Of a DNA stretch of 64,000 bases, positions 10,806 through 21,884 are shown one piece after another. The stretch comes from Peromyscus leucopus. Lineage: Eukaryota > Chordata > Mammalia > Rodentia > Cricetidae. Position numbers and translations under genes: made by a program. The notes under the pieces are model-generated. The model searched no databases and was not told where the DNA came from. It saw nothing but the letters and a program-made list of their open reading frames with translations. Location of the stretch: the NCBI RefSeq assembly GCF_004664715.2, contig NC_051079.1:54812503-54876502 (forward strand), written 5' to 3'. The stretch's first letter is position 1, and every line of letters starts with the position of its first letter.

Positions 10806-11979
10806 TTGTTTGTCTTTTATTTCATTTATTTTTCCACTTCACTTGACCTTCCAGAGATTGTAATGAAATTAACATCCATGGGGGAAAGTTTACTCACGTC
10901 TGCATGCTGATTCCCTTGGAGGCAGAGGTATGTCTGGACTGTATTGGGGAAATGACTCCTTGCTAGTGGACCAGTTCTGATCCAGGAGGGACTCCAAGCA
11001 GACCAGTCTGAAGAGGTCGCAGTCACATTAGGAGCACCTATGAACTGTGGCAAGACATACCAGCTCTGGCAGTTTACAGTGGAGGACTCTGTAAGGGCTA
11101 CCGGGCTGCTGGAACTGGGCATGCCTAAAGATGCGGGGGAGGGGGGCCCAGACAAGACGCTGGGCAGAGGGACAGACTACCTGGGGCTTTTGGTTTTATC
11201 CTTGCTGCATTAGTCAGCTCTGTTCTTAGATCCTGTTTCAGGGCAGCACCAAGGGAGGCAGGTAGGTGGAGACGAGAGGCAGGCAGGCCCTTCGGCAGCC
11301 TCCTAAACCAAACAGAGGTGTTGCCCTTTGTGGCCAGCTTCTCCTGAGAGAAGCAAGAGAGGTCAATTCAGTCTCAGGACCCCATGCACTATAATGCTAA
11401 AATAAATAATAGCAAGCAGCATCCAGCGCCCCCAGGGTGGGGCTGTCATATCCCTACATGGGACCACACTATAATTTCTGGCAAGCCAAAGCTTTCTATG
11501 CTGGGATGGGGAGATGGGAAGCAGTTTGCCAAGCTGCAAGGTGATTGCCCAATTCCACACTGCTGGGTCCTACTAGATGCAACCAGGCCCAGGCCAAGCG
11601 ATTGCCTGAAAAGTTATATGCACCATAAGTCTTGGCAACCTGTTGTCCGGAAGGAAAGCCTTTGACCTTGCTGGCATCCCAGTCGAGAGTCTTCTTCCTA
11701 AGGGTAGCGCGCCCTCTGTTGTCCGTGCTGGCAAACTGCATCATGCACTCCAATCACAGCCTCCTCAGATGTCCTGGATGTGAGGGCATGGGGTGTTGTA
11801 GGAGGTTGTGTGTTCCTGAAATCTTAGCGGCAGTGATGCCCTGTATCTATGATTATATGGGCACACGACGACAGTATTATGACAGGTTACATGCCGTTTT
11901 GTGACATGTGATAGATCATCTCTGAAAAACCAAAAAGTAGGAGTCATGTCAAAAATGTGTGAAATAAAAATTCGAGTCT

Positions 11980-12119
11980 GGCCAGGTGGTGGCGGGACAA
12001 GCCTTTAATCCCAGCACAGAGGCTGGGGAGATCTCTGTGAGTTTGAGGCCAGCCTGGTCTCCAAAGCGAGTTCCAGGAAAGGTGCAAAGCTACACAGAGA
12101 AACCCTGTCTCGAAAAAAC

Positions 12120-12157
<38 letters not shown>

Positions 12158-12178
12158 AAGAAAGAAAGAAAAAAGAAA
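11980..12178 (+). mobile_element. B1 SINE with long A tail and (GAAA)n
   Basis: Carries the tail motif gcaaagctacacagagaaac and ctgtctcgaaaaaacc, then about 33 A and a short (GAAA)n array. Confidence 0.92.
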
Positions 12179-12254
12179 TATAAAACTTGATTGTTCAGAG
12201 TTCACTTAAGGTTTTTGTTGGTGGTGGTGATTTTGTTTTCGCTGTTGTTTGGTG

Positions 12255-12399
12255 GTTTGTTCCGAGACAAGAGTCTCTTAGGCAGCCCTGGCTGGACTGG
12301 AACTTGCTGTGTAGACCGGGCTAGTTTCTAACTCAGAGATCCACCTGCCTTTGACTCCTAAGTGCTGGGAGTAAAGGCGTGCGCCACCACCGCCCAGCT
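12255..12399 (-). mobile_element. B1 SINE
   Basis: Reverse-strand B1 ending aggcgtgcgccaccaccgcc. An insertion changes gacagggtttctc to gacaagagtctct. Confidence 0.88.
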
Positions 12400-12821
12400 T
12401 AACAGTGAACTGTGAGCCCTGTGAGCTACGACAATGAGTGTCCCAGTAAGACGTGCCCATGCTGCAGTAGTGGTATAAATATGGGGGTAACCAGCTGCTT
12501 TGTGATTGGATTCAAAGTCTACTCCACACGGGGAAACTGCATGCCTGGGAGTATAAATCTGACCAAGAACCCGTGGCTGGGAACTCGTAGGTGCCGTGGT
12601 TGAACCTACTACTATTATTTTGTTAAATGGATACCTAGATTAGTTCTATACAAACTGGACTCAGTGGGTTATTTTTAAAAGTGTATGAAGTCTGAAGAGG
12701 GTGGAGGTGAATCTACGTAGTTATAGGGAAGAACAGGGGTGAACGTGATCAAAATACATTGTAGCATGCATGAAAGTGCCCAAGAGGTACTTTTTAAAAT
12801 TCCATTAAAAACATAAAGCAA

Positions 12822-12985
12822 GGCCAGGGTGGTGTTGGCACATGCCTTTAATCCCAGCACTTGGGAGGCAGAGCCAGGTGGATCTCTGTGAGTTCGAGGC
12901 CAGCCTGGTCTACAGAGCAAGATCCAGGACAGGCACCAAAACAACACAGAGAAACCCTGTCTCAGAAAAACCAAAAACCAAAACA
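12822..12985 (+). mobile_element. B1 SINE
   Basis: Full-length B1 with gttcgaggccagcctggtct and caacacagagaaaccctgtc. Confidence 0.93.
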
Positions 12986-12999
12986 AAACCTATAAAACA

Positions 13000-13205
13000 A
13001 GGATAGTGGGTCAGCAGTTAAGAACACTGGCTGCCCTTGCAGAGGACACAGGTTCAGTTCCCAGCACCCACATGGTGGCTCACAACCACCTGTAACTCCA
13101 GTTCCAGGAGAGCCAATGTCCTCTTCTGATCTCCAACACACTATACACATGTACTTCACATACATGTGGACAAAACCCCCACACACATACAATAAAGTGT
13201 AAACA
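13000..13205 (+). mobile_element. B2 SINE
   Basis: tRNA-like head gggtcagcagttaagaacac, then cagttcccagcacccacatg and a tail with aataaagtg. It follows the previous B1 almost directly. Confidence 0.88.
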
Positions 13206-13474
13206 CACACAGGAAAGGAGTAAGCAGGGACCCTTCTTACAACTGCCAACTCTAACTTGTGTTCCCCTCGAAACCCTTATGCCGAGGTGGTGTATTTGGG
13301 GATGGCATAATTAGAACCTGTAAAATACTGGGCTAGCATTACTCCTGGCCTGGATTTACTATAGTTAGATCCTTGTCCGTTCTTCAACAGCTTCATGCAT
13401 GAACACAATGAATTTTAATCATTCCCACAACCCCATTACCCTCACCCCTCCCACTAAAATCTTGGATATTTTTT

Positions 13475-13643
13475 TGTTTTGTTTTTTGTTGTTGTTTTGT
13501 TTTTTCAAGACAGGGTTTCTCTGTGTAGCCCTAGCTGTCCTGAAACTGGCTTTATAGACCAGGCTGGCATCGAACTCATAATGATCTGCCTGCCTCTGCC
13601 TCCCAAGTGCTGGGATTAAAGGCGTGCACCACCATCACCCGGC
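13475..13643 (-). mobile_element. B1 SINE
   Basis: Reverse-strand B1 with a T-rich tail, caagacagggtttctctgtg, and end caccaccatcacccggct. Confidence 0.92.
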
Positions 13644-14129
13644 TGAAATCTTGTTCTTGCCCATAGCGACCCCTCTGCTTTCATGGTGTTCTTCTTTGTG
13701 TGTGACCCGCTGAGTTAAACAGGGTCCCTTGTATGAATGCGAATGGCATTGTTTACTAGAGCATGGGCAACACCGTTGAAAAAAACTGGCACTCGCTCTC
13801 CCAGCAACTATTACCTGCCAGTAGTCCCTCATGGGGGGGGGGGGCTCAGAAGCCCCTCTTCCATCCATGCTGGCATGTTAGCAGGCTCCATCTTGTGCCC
13901 ACAGCTCATGAGTGCAGTGGATTCATCCTATCTAGAAGACATCTTTTCACAGCACGCTTCCACGTATTCCCTGAGCCTCCAAAGGGGTGATATAGACGTC
14001 CTGTGTGGGCCAAGCATAAAACAATTACCTACTCTCCTTAGTCGGACAGGTTGCAAGTCTACTGTTTAAAAAAAAAAAAAAAAACTGAATATAGCACAAA
14101 TCTATGGGTATAATGCAGTTTGACACCAC

Positions 14130-14250
14130 GCTGACTAGTTTTATGTTAACTTGCCACAAGCTAAGTTATTCGAAAGGGGAAAACTCAATTGAGAATGCCT
14201 CCATAAGACCCATCTGTAGGGCATTTGCTTAATTAATGATTGATGGGGGG
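14130..14250 (+). mobile_element. Relic of a rodent medium-reiteration repeat
   Basis: gactagttttatgttaactt, agaatgcctccataagaccc and gggcatttgcttaattaatg are the forward-strand version of sequence seen reversed at 61070-61125 and 54780-54845. It is interrupted by the LTR-like repeat that follows. Confidence 0.5.
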
Positions 14251-14255
14251 AGTGT

Positions 14256-14680
14256 TGTGAAATATTTTAACTGAGTAAAGATGTGTTACATTTGTTTATG
14301 CTGCATTTGTTTAATGGTGTAAGGATGTGTGGTTAATGATGTAAAGATGTGTTGCATTTGTTTCACCTGCCTGCCTAAGGCACCTGATTGGTCTAATAAA
14401 GAGCTGAACAACCAATAGCGAGGCAGAGAAAGGACAGGCAGGGCTGGCGGCAGAGAGAATAAATAGGAGAGAAAAAGAAGAGAGAGAAGGGAGAAGGATG
14501 ATGAGGGATATGCCCGGGACAAGAAGCCAGGCAGCTGCCAGACAGACAGATAGACAGACACTAGAAGATGTGAAAGTAATATATACAGAATAAAGAAAAG
14601 GTAAAAAAGCTGAGGCAAAAGGTAGATTAAGAGAAGCGGGTTAATTTAAAAGAGCTAGCCAGAACCGTGCCTAAGCTCGG
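14256..14680 (+). mobile_element. LTR-like repeat, cricetid type, probably partial
   Basis: It starts tgtgaaatattttaactgag and includes attggtctaataaagagctg with nearby ccaatag, i.e. CCAAT-like boxes and a poly(A) signal. Its 3' part (gggttaatttaaaagagcta) resembles the LTR-like repeats at 20408 and 54177. The right end is not clear. No retroviral coding sequence is present. Confidence 0.6.
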
Positions 14681-15134
14681 CCCTCGCCGTGGGCTCTTGA
14701 ACCGTTTCACAGTACCGGGCATAGTTTGTCTACCGTGGGGTGGCCCTCAGGTCCAGTTAGAAAGCAGCTGGTCACCCTGTCGTGTAGCCGTGGCGCTACT
14801 GTGCCAGAACCTTGTTTGTCGGTCGCCATTGTCGTCCGCAGTGCTCACAGCTTCTCTCCCACAGGAGCTGCAGCTCTAGGCTCTGACCTGAGAGCCGGTC
14901 ACCTATAACACACATCGTTCCTCTCTTCCAGAAGCTTCCAGCTGAAAGCAGAAGGGGGACAAGCATGCATGCAAACAGAGGGACAAGGTTATTGGTAGGT
15001 ATCCGCTAGCTCTTCACTGTTGTGCTTAAACACCCCAGGCCGGCCCCTTATTGAAAAGAGTCTCGGTTAGCTTATGGTTTTGGAGGCTGAAAGTCCAAAC
15101 AGCCTGGCACAACAGGTACTGGCAACGACAGACC

Positions 15135-15260
15135 CAGGAGCTCCAACATCCTCTTCTGGTCTCCTTGGGCATTTCACACGTAGTGCAGTGGACAGACATA
15201 TATGCAGCCAAAACACCCACACACATAAAACAAAATCTTTTTTTTTTTTTTTTTTTTTTT
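15135..15260 (+). mobile_element. B2 SINE, 3' part only, ending in poly(T)
   Basis: Contains catcctcttctggtctcctt and acacccacacacataaaaca as in B2 tails, then 23 T where an A tail would be expected. Confidence 0.6.
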
Positions 15261-15261
15261 A

Positions 15262-16690
15262 ATTAAAGACATGTGGCTCAGTTCAGCAATCCTGAGAAGC
15301 AAAAGGCGCTGTGGGAAGCCAGTGTCTTTGGAACCGACCCCTCCCTGTGCCTGTCCATGTGAGTGTAGGGGCTCTGAGTATTGCTTCCTGTTCCCGGGAT
15401 ATCGAGGGGAAGATTAACCAGGGGGTGTGGCAAAGGGAAGTATGCAGTGGGGAGATGCGTGGTCTCCATCTGGTCCTGAAGGTACAGGAATGAAAATAGA
15501 AAACAGAGGCTGGAAGCTTCCTGAGCCAACCAGAGTGGATGCACACTCAGGGATGAGCTGGCTCCCAAGGTCTTGCACCCTGCACTGGGACCTGTGTACA
15601 AGGCATGAAGACATTGACTCATGGCTACGATCCACCCTGGAAAGCCTTGCTCGCCGAGTTTACACTAGCTCTAACGGCATCTTTTCTGGAGTGCTACGGA
15701 AAACACAGCTTGCAGACCACCAGAGGTGGTTTGTGAGCCCCCACGCCTCCCCAGAGGGGTCCCTAACTGACAGCTGTGGTTGCCGGTGTGTGCAGCACAG
15801 AATGCGAGGTGTTGGGTGGTGGTAGGGTAGAGAACAGGTCAGAGAAAACCCAGCAGGTCTCCCGAGGTGCTCAGCAAGCTACTTAATCAGCCCTGTGGTT
15901 AATACTACCTACCAACCCACACCCAGGAAGGGTTAGGGTGTTGGCTGCAGGCAAGTTTCCCCCGAGGGCTAGTCACGGGTCTGGTCAGCACCCTCTCCCT
16001 TGGGTTTTCTGCCCCCACTGTCCCACCCACCCACCCCCTCAAAGGGCAGAGGGTCATTTAAGGAGCCAACCGGGTCAGGAGTGAGTGTTGTGTAAGGAGA
16101 CCACAGGGCATTAGAGCTGCCACTCCCTCCAACCTTTGGGAAAGAATGAGGCTTTGCATGGTCAGGGTCATTGTCAAACCTGGTGCCAGCAGAGTGATCC
16201 CTGTCAGCTGCAAGGCCAGTGCCCAGAAGAAAGGAAAAAGTGACAAAAGACAAACATCTGTACCCTCCGGTTTCTTATTTGCACAGTCACCTCCATGTTC
16301 CCAATAGCCAGGAGGAGGACTCGGCCCACTTATGGCTCAGCCCTAAAAATGGAGCACAGACTCACAGATGAGTGTTTATGACTTTGTGCTGAGGGAAATA
16401 AGCCAGCCTGCGGCATTCAGAAGGGGATCGGGGGGACCCAGAGGCTGGGTGTGGAAATGGGGGCTGCTGTCCAGTGGATGAAACAGTCCACCTGGGAATA
16501 TAAAGATTTTGGCCACAATGCATAATGTGACTATACATGAGGTTGATGATGGTGGGCTGGGTGTAGCCACCCACAGAGCACTTGCCTAGTATGAGGATGC
16601 CCACATTTGATCCCTAGAACTGTAGGGAAAGAAAAAAAGTTATGATAGCCAGCTTTAGGTTATGTTTTTTTTTGTCATGATAAAATATTC
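15262..16690. other. Intergenic DNA, nothing recognised
   Basis: No repeat, conserved coding segment or RNA gene is recognised here apart from short A/T runs near 16630-16690. Confidence 0.5.
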
Positions 16691-16696
16691 TTTTTT

Positions 16697-16922
16697 AAAA
16701 TATTTATTTCTTTTTATTGTGTGTGTATGGGTGTTTTGTCTGCATTAATGGAAAAGTACTACATATGTGCCCAGTACTCACAGACATCAGAAGAGGTCAT
16801 TGGATCCCCTGGAACTGGAGGAACAGATGACTGTGAACTGCTATGTGGACACTGGGATTCAAACCCAGGTCCTCTGGAAGAACAACCAGTATCCTTAACC
16901 ACTGAGCTCTCTCAAAAGCCCA
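16697..16922 (-). mobile_element. B3-type SINE
   Basis: Reverse-strand: tcagaagaggtcattggatc, cctggaactggaggaacaga, ggtcctctggaagaacaacc and accactgagctctctcaaaa. Confidence 0.85.
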
Positions 16923-16984
16923 ACTAAAGATTGTTTGTTTATTTATTTACTTTTATTTATTGGTTTGTGTTTGTTTGTTTGTTT

Positions 16985-17121
16985 GTTTTTGAGACAGGGT
17001 TTCTCTGTGTAGACCTGGCTGTCCTGGAACTCACTATTATACACCAGGCTGGCCTCAAACTTAGAGATCTGCCTGCCTCTGCCTAGCATTGGAATTAAAG
17101 GCGTGCACCACTACCTGGCAG
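16985..17121 (-). mobile_element. B1 SINE
   Basis: Reverse-strand B1 with a (TTTG)n-rich tail, gagacagggtttctctgtgt, ending ggcgtgcaccactacctggc. Confidence 0.92.
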
Positions 17122-17206
17122 ATTCTTTGAAAATGCTTTTTGAATATGTTGTCCGTGTGTGGTTTTTGCAGCATTATTTGTTTTGTGTTTTATACTCTAT
17201 TATTAT

Positions 17207-17241
17207 CTGAACCAAACCACGTTGCTATGTGTTTGGTTCAG
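17207..17241. repeat. Perfect 11-bp inverted repeat (hairpin)
   Basis: Arms ctgaaccaaac (17207-17217) and gtttggttcag (17231-17241) are separated by a 13-base loop. The right arm overlaps the target duplication of the small B1 insertion that follows. Confidence 0.85.
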
Positions 17242-17243
17242 AG

Positions 17244-17295
17244 GTTTTATTCTTTGTTTTTGTTGTTGTTTTTGAGACAGGGTTTCTCTGTGTAG
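17244..17295 (-). mobile_element. Severely 5'-truncated B1 insertion (52 bp)
   Basis: Only the B1 3' end (gagacagggtttctctgtgtag on the + strand, read in two parts) and its T-rich tail are present. It is flanked by a perfect 10-bp duplication, tggttcagag, at 17234-17243 and 17296-17305. Confidence 0.85.
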
Positions 17296-17599
17296 TGGTT
17301 CAGAGTTTTGATGACTCCAAATTAAACACAAACATTTCCATCATCCTTGAAAGCGTCCTCCACCCTGTCCCCTGAGCTCCTAGCCCAGGCTTCCGCCACT
17401 TCTCCAGATGAGGTTACCGGAAGCACATGTTGGTTCATAAATTTGGGGGGAAATGTCAGTGTAGACCTCCATAATCCGGTCACATCCCAGGCTGTGCTCA
17501 TGCCTCTCCTCAAAGGCCCTGCCTGTTCCGACCCCTCGAGCTCTCTGTGCCTTTGTGGGCGGCTGTTGCCTGCCCGGGATTTGGGAGTCAACCACATGT

Positions 17600-17812
17600 C
17601 CTTCTTGAGGAGTCTGATGTGTAAACCCTCAGCGTTGGCTTCAGTCATCAGTGTTTGCTCTCCGTTCGCTTTCGCGAGCGAGGGTGCTGTGAGCATGACT
17701 TCTGTGAACACATGTTGCGTTCTCTGGGATAAATGCTTGTGAGTATTGGAGTTCCTGGGTAATTGGATAACTGTGCACTGAATTCTGTTGTCTTTAAACT
17801 GCCAAGAGTTTT
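17600..17812 (+). mobile_element. Possible ancient L1 3' relic
   Basis: Stretches such as gctgtgagcatgacttctgt, gggataaatgcttgtgagta and gggtaattggataactgtgc follow the order of old mammalian L1 3' ends. Heavily diverged. Confidence 0.4.
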
Positions 17813-17815
17813 CCT

Positions 17816-18000
17816 AGCTGGGTGGTGGTGTCTCATGACTTTAATCCCGGCACTCGGGAGGCAGATGCAGGCAGAGATCTCTGTGAGTTTGAGGCCAGCC
17901 TGGTCTACAGAGTGAGTTCCAGGACACACTCCAAAGCTACACAGAGAAACCCTGTCTTGATAAACAAACAACAACAACAACAAACAAAAAAAAAAAAAAA
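17816..18000 (+). mobile_element. B1 SINE
   Basis: Full B1 with the caaagctacacagagaaacc tail motif and a (CAA)n/A tail; a 5-base duplication lies near gcaggcagagatct. Confidence 0.92.
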
Positions 18001-18059
18001 CCAACTCCAAAAACTAGTCTACTGACCTCAGCATGTATATTGTGGCAAGCACACACAGA

Positions 18060-18070
18060 TACAGACAGCA

Positions 18071-18119
<49 letters not shown>
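18060..18119 (+). repeat. (CA)n microsatellite
   Basis: A CA array of about 20 or more units with a few leading interruptions. Confidence 0.95.
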
Positions 18120-18120
<1 letters not shown>

Positions 18121-18149
18121 TGCATTTTTAAAATTAAAGTTGTACTTGC

Positions 18150-19095
18150 ACAATGTCCACCCTTTTAAACTTATGTCCCTTCAAATTTTGGCAAACAGTT
18201 CAGCTGTGTAGCTACCACTACAATGGAAATGTACAGCAAGCCCCAAACCCCAGATCCCACGTGTGCCGCTGGGGGTCACCCTCCCTCCAGCCCCAGCACC
18301 ACCGATCTGTTCCTAGATGCTCCAGAGCCTCACATAAATGGAATTACAGAGCACGGAGTCCTCTGAATCCAGCTTCCCTCCCTTGCCGTAACACAACTGA
18401 GGCTCACCTGTGACGGTCCACGAATCCACAGTTTCCGCTGGGTGCTCTGTTTCCTAGATCTGCCAATCTGTTTGTCGTATCCCCTAAGCAACCCACCTTT
18501 GGTTTGCTTCCAGTTTGGCGCCATCATGAATACAGCAGCCTTTATAAATATATACGGGGTTTTGAGGGAAGCTAAGGTTCTGTTTTGCTTAAGTAAATAC
18601 GTGAAAATGGGATCGCTGCGTTATAGGATTGAATGCTTCACTTTGGAAGAAACAGAAACGCTTGTCCAATTTGCGTCCCCACCAGCCACCCTGAGAACCT
18701 CCGTGCGCTGCTTCCTTGCCAGCACTTGGGGTTGTCGGGGCTTTCTTCAGCTTTTCGTTTTACACAGCCAGCAGGGATATCTTGCTGCTGTTTTAACCTG
18801 CATTTCTCTGAGGACTACACTGGGGGCCACCTCTCCATGCTCTGATTTGCACATAAATTGTCTCCTTTAGTGAAGTGTCTGTGCATATCCTCCTAGTTCT
18901 GTGTGGTTGCTCACTTTCTCATCACAGAACTGGAGACATCTTTCCACATGATGCTCGCTTTCTCATCACAGAACTGGGGACATCTTTCCACATGATTCAC
19001 AGAAGTCAGAACAGCAAGTCTGGTTTGTGCATTTGCTCCAGGTCTGTCTGTGGCCTGTCTTTTCATTTTCCCCTTGGAGAGCAGTCAACTCTGTG
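18150..19095 (+). mobile_element. Ancient mammalian L1 3' region (L1MC/L1ME-like)
   Basis: Landmarks appear in the expected order: cacataaatggaattacaga, tgcttccagtttggcgccat, catgaatacagcagccttta, agtaaatacgtgaaaatggg, tccttgccagcacttggggt, gcatttctctgaggactaca and tagtgaagtgtctgtgcata. The sequence is much decayed, with no open frame of LINE proteins. Confidence 0.7.
18908..18995 (+). repeat. 44-bp tandem duplication, two copies
   Basis: 18908-18951 and 18952-18995 match except for two A/G differences. Both begin tgctc and end tttccacatga. The duplication lies inside the L1 relic and is not part of the usual L1 consensus. Confidence 0.9.
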
Positions 19096-19244
19096 AGTTC
19101 TCCTCAACATACACACTTTCTTTTTTCTTCCATGAACCATGACTTTACTTTTAGATTGAACTAAGAAACCTCCTTCTAAACTAAGATTTGTTCTCCGTTT
19201 TCCTGTTTACTCTGGGATGCAGCTCCAGTCTGGCACTTGGCTAG

Positions 19245-19608
19245 TGTGATGGTTTGAATAGGAATGGCCCCCATACTCAAGTGTTTGACTGCTTGGCCCA
19301 CGGGAGTAGCACTATTAGAAGGTGTGGCCTTGTTGGAAGAAGTGTGTCACTATGGGGGCAGGCTTTGAGGTCTCATATATGTTCAAGCTAGGCCAACACA
19401 GTTTTCCTTCTGCTGCCTGAGTATCGAGGTGTAGGACTCTCAGCTCCTTCTCCAGCACCACATCTGCCTGCACGACACCCTGTCTCACCATGATGATAAT
19501 GAATTAAACCTCTGAAAACTATAAGCCACCACCTCAATTAAATGTTTTCCTTTATAAGAGTTGCCGTGGTCACAGTGTCTCTTCACAGCAATAAAACTCT
19601 AATGAAGA
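19245..19608 (+). mobile_element. Rodent medium-reiteration repeat, near full length
   Basis: Begins gtgatggtttgaataggaat, includes ggtgtggccttgttggaaga and aactctcagctcc-like sequence, and ends ttcacagcaataaaactcta. It is the forward counterpart of 9497-9835. I am unsure of its database name. Confidence 0.7.
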
Positions 19609-19689
19609 CAGCTCACACGTGTGAGGCCTGGTTCCCATTGCTGGCCCTAAAAGCAATAGATGAACAGCAGCTACCTGTCTCCGTGAGAC

Positions 19690-19795
19690 CCTGTAAGGCC
19701 ACCACCCTTCAGGAGGCTGAGGCAGGAGGACTGTGTGTGATACCAGCCTGGTTACATAGTAAGAGTTTATCAAGAACAAAACAAGATAACTCTGC
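19690..19795 (+). mobile_element. B1-derived SINE fragment
   Basis: cttcaggaggctgaggcagg, ataccagcctggttacatag and an A-rich tail. Diverged; the 5' end is missing. Confidence 0.6.
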
Positions 19796-19971
19796 TGTTT
19801 GTTCCAGGGTCAATACCAAGTTTCAGGCCAGCCAGGTGCACATGGACTCAGTCTCAAATACAGAAACAAAACTAAGGAAAGCTCCTCCACAAGCTTCTAA
19901 AGCTTTTATAGGTTTATGTTGTACGTTCAGATCCATGATTCGGTGGGAGTCAGTTTTGCATATGGTGGACA

Positions 19972-20150
19972 TACAAGATGACTCAGCAGGTAAAGTCACT
20001 TGCCACTGAGTCTGACGACCTGAGTTCCACATCCAGGATGCACGTGGTAAAAGAAGAGACACCCTCTGACTTCCACAAGTACGCTGGTGGCTCAGGCACG
20101 AGCCCCCCCTTAAGATTCCCCCACAAAATAAAATTCAAAAATAGAAAGGT
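19972..20150 (+). mobile_element. B4/RSINE1-type SINE
   Basis: tRNA-like head gatgactcagcaggtaaagt, then gacgacctgagttccacatc, ctctgacttccacaagtacg and a tail with aaaataaaattc. Confidence 0.75.
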
Positions 20151-20189
20151 AAAAACAAATTGTTTGTTTACATTGGTTTATTTTATCTA

Positions 20190-20347
20190 TTTATTTTTGG
20201 TTTTTCAAGACAGGGTTTCTCTGTGTAAAAGCTCTGGCTGTCCTAGAACTCGCTTTGTAGACCAGGCTAGCCTCAAACTCACAGAGATCCACCTGCTTCT
20301 GCCTCCTGAGGGCTGGGATTAAAGGTGTGGGCCACCACCACCACTTG
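20190..20347 (-). mobile_element. B1 SINE
   Basis: Reverse-strand B1 with a 4-base insertion after ctctgtgt and a recognisable 5' end, gggccaccaccaccac. Confidence 0.9.
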
Positions 20348-20407
20348 ACCAAAAATTTATTTTATGAAAGGTATGGGTCAAATTTCATTTTCTGACACGA
20401 GACCTTG

Positions 20408-20798
20408 CTGTGGGATGTTCTATATGCTGTGAATATGTGTTGTTCTGATTGGTTGATAAATAAAATGCTGATTGGCCAGTAGCCAGGCAGGAAGTATAGA
20501 TGGGATAAGCAGATAAGGAGAATTCTGGGAAGAGGAAGACTGAATCAGGAGACTCCAGCCCGCCATCCAGGGAGCAGCATGCAATGGCATACAGGTAAAG
20601 TCACGGAAAATGTGGTGACATATAGATTAACAGAAATGGGCTGAGTTTAAGTTCAAGAGCTAGTCAGTAGGAAGCCTGAGCTAATGCCCGAGCAGTTTTA
20701 ATTAATATAATCCTCTGTGTGTTTACTTGTGGGACTGGCAGGTGAGAGATGTGTCCTGATTGCCAGCCAGTCAGGACACAGGAAAACTTTCAGCTACA
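20408..20798 (+). mobile_element. LTR-like repeat, 391 bp, with 8-bp target duplication
   Basis: Starts ctgtgggatgttctatatgc, holds attggttgataaataaaatg and ends ttcagctaca. It is flanked by agaccttg at 20400-20407 and 20799-20806. It has no coding capacity. A related copy lies at 54177-54541. Confidence 0.75.
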
Positions 20799-21094
20799 AG
20801 ACCTTGTCCCAGCACCTCTTGCTGCAAAGCCTGTTCCTCACCCTGCCCTGTCCATACTCTATTGAAAGTCAGTGTATGAACTATCTCTGAACTCAGCTTC
20901 CCTCTGAGTCACACCTATTTCTTTATTTCTTTCTCCAATACCACACAGACTGTAGCACCACAGCTCCACAGCAAGTCTGGAAACTAGGTGGAGTGAGTCT
21001 TTCCACTCTGTTCTTTGCCAAAATTGCCTGGCTCCTTTCTTTTCCACAGGGAGTTTAGTATCAGCTTATGGGTTTGCTTCTTTAAAATTATACA

Positions 21095-21203
21095 TGCACG
21101 TGCGCACACACGGACACACACGGACACACACGGACACACACACACATGGACACACGGACACACGGACACACACGGACACACAGACACGGACACACACACA
21201 CAA
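21095..21203 (+). repeat. (CACACGGA)n-type variable repeat
   Basis: CA dinucleotides are interspersed with GGACACAC at spacings of 8-10 bases. It probably grew from the CA-rich end of the B3 that follows. Confidence 0.9.
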
Positions 21204-21358
21204 ATGAGTATGGGTGCCTTTGGAGCCCAGAGGGCATCAGATCCCCTGACTGGAGTTACATATGGTTGTGAGTCACCCAGTGAGGGGGGGGTCTAGAACT
21301 TGAACCCAGGTCCTCTACTAGCAAATACTCTAAGCCACTAAGCCATCTTTCTGGACCT
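21204..21358 (-). mobile_element. B3-type SINE
   Basis: Reverse-strand: agggcatcagatcccctgac, tggagttacatatggttgtg, aacccaggtcctctactagc, ccactaagccatctttctgg. Confidence 0.85.
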
Positions 21359-21364
21359 GTGTTG

Positions 21365-21795
21365 CCTTTTAAAGGTTAACTATTGTGCATACACACCACA
21401 TTTTGCTCAGGCATTCTCTTGGTGGACATGTGAGCTGCTCTGCCTCTTGGCTGTTGTAAATCCTATGAACATTAAACTATGAACATGAATACACCAGGAT
21501 TTGTCTGAGTGTCTACTGTAATCTTTGGAGGATATTCCTAAAACAGAAATTGCTAGTGCCGTAAGGTTTTTTTGTTTTTGTTTTTTCATCATGTTGGGGA
21601 TTGAACCCAGAGCTCCACACATGATCGGTCAGTGCCTTATCATTGAGCCCCACTCCATCCAACCAAGCACGTTTTGAAGAAGAGCCCTTCATCATGGCAG
21701 CTGCGTCACTTCCGTTCCCATCAGCAGTGCGTTGTACATTCCAATGTCTTCACATACTCGCCAACATTTGTTATTTTCCTGGCTTAAAAAAAAAA
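21365..21795 (+). mobile_element. Ancient L1-like relic interrupted by an ID element
   Basis: Outside the ID insertion (21567-21665) the order ttaactattgtgcatacaca, ggctgttgtaaatcctatga, ttcctaaaacagaaattgct, tcccatcagcagtgcgttgt, cacatactcgccaacatttg follows decayed L1 3' sequence. Confidence 0.5.
21567..21665 (-). mobile_element. ID SINE
   Basis: T-rich tail, then ggggattgaacccagagctc and accactgagc-like sequence (tcattgagccccactcca), reverse-strand ID. Confidence 0.65.
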
Positions 21796-21884
21796 ACTTA
21801 GAGAAGTGCAGTCCAGGGAGCAGAAGCGGTGAATTGTTATGGTTTTGATTTTCCTTTCTCTAACAACTTGTGTCGTAGTTGAAC

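Noticed and set aside
14256..14680. Endogenous retrovirus with genes
   Set aside because: Only LTR-like sequence is present; no gag, pol or env similarity is visible in the flanks.
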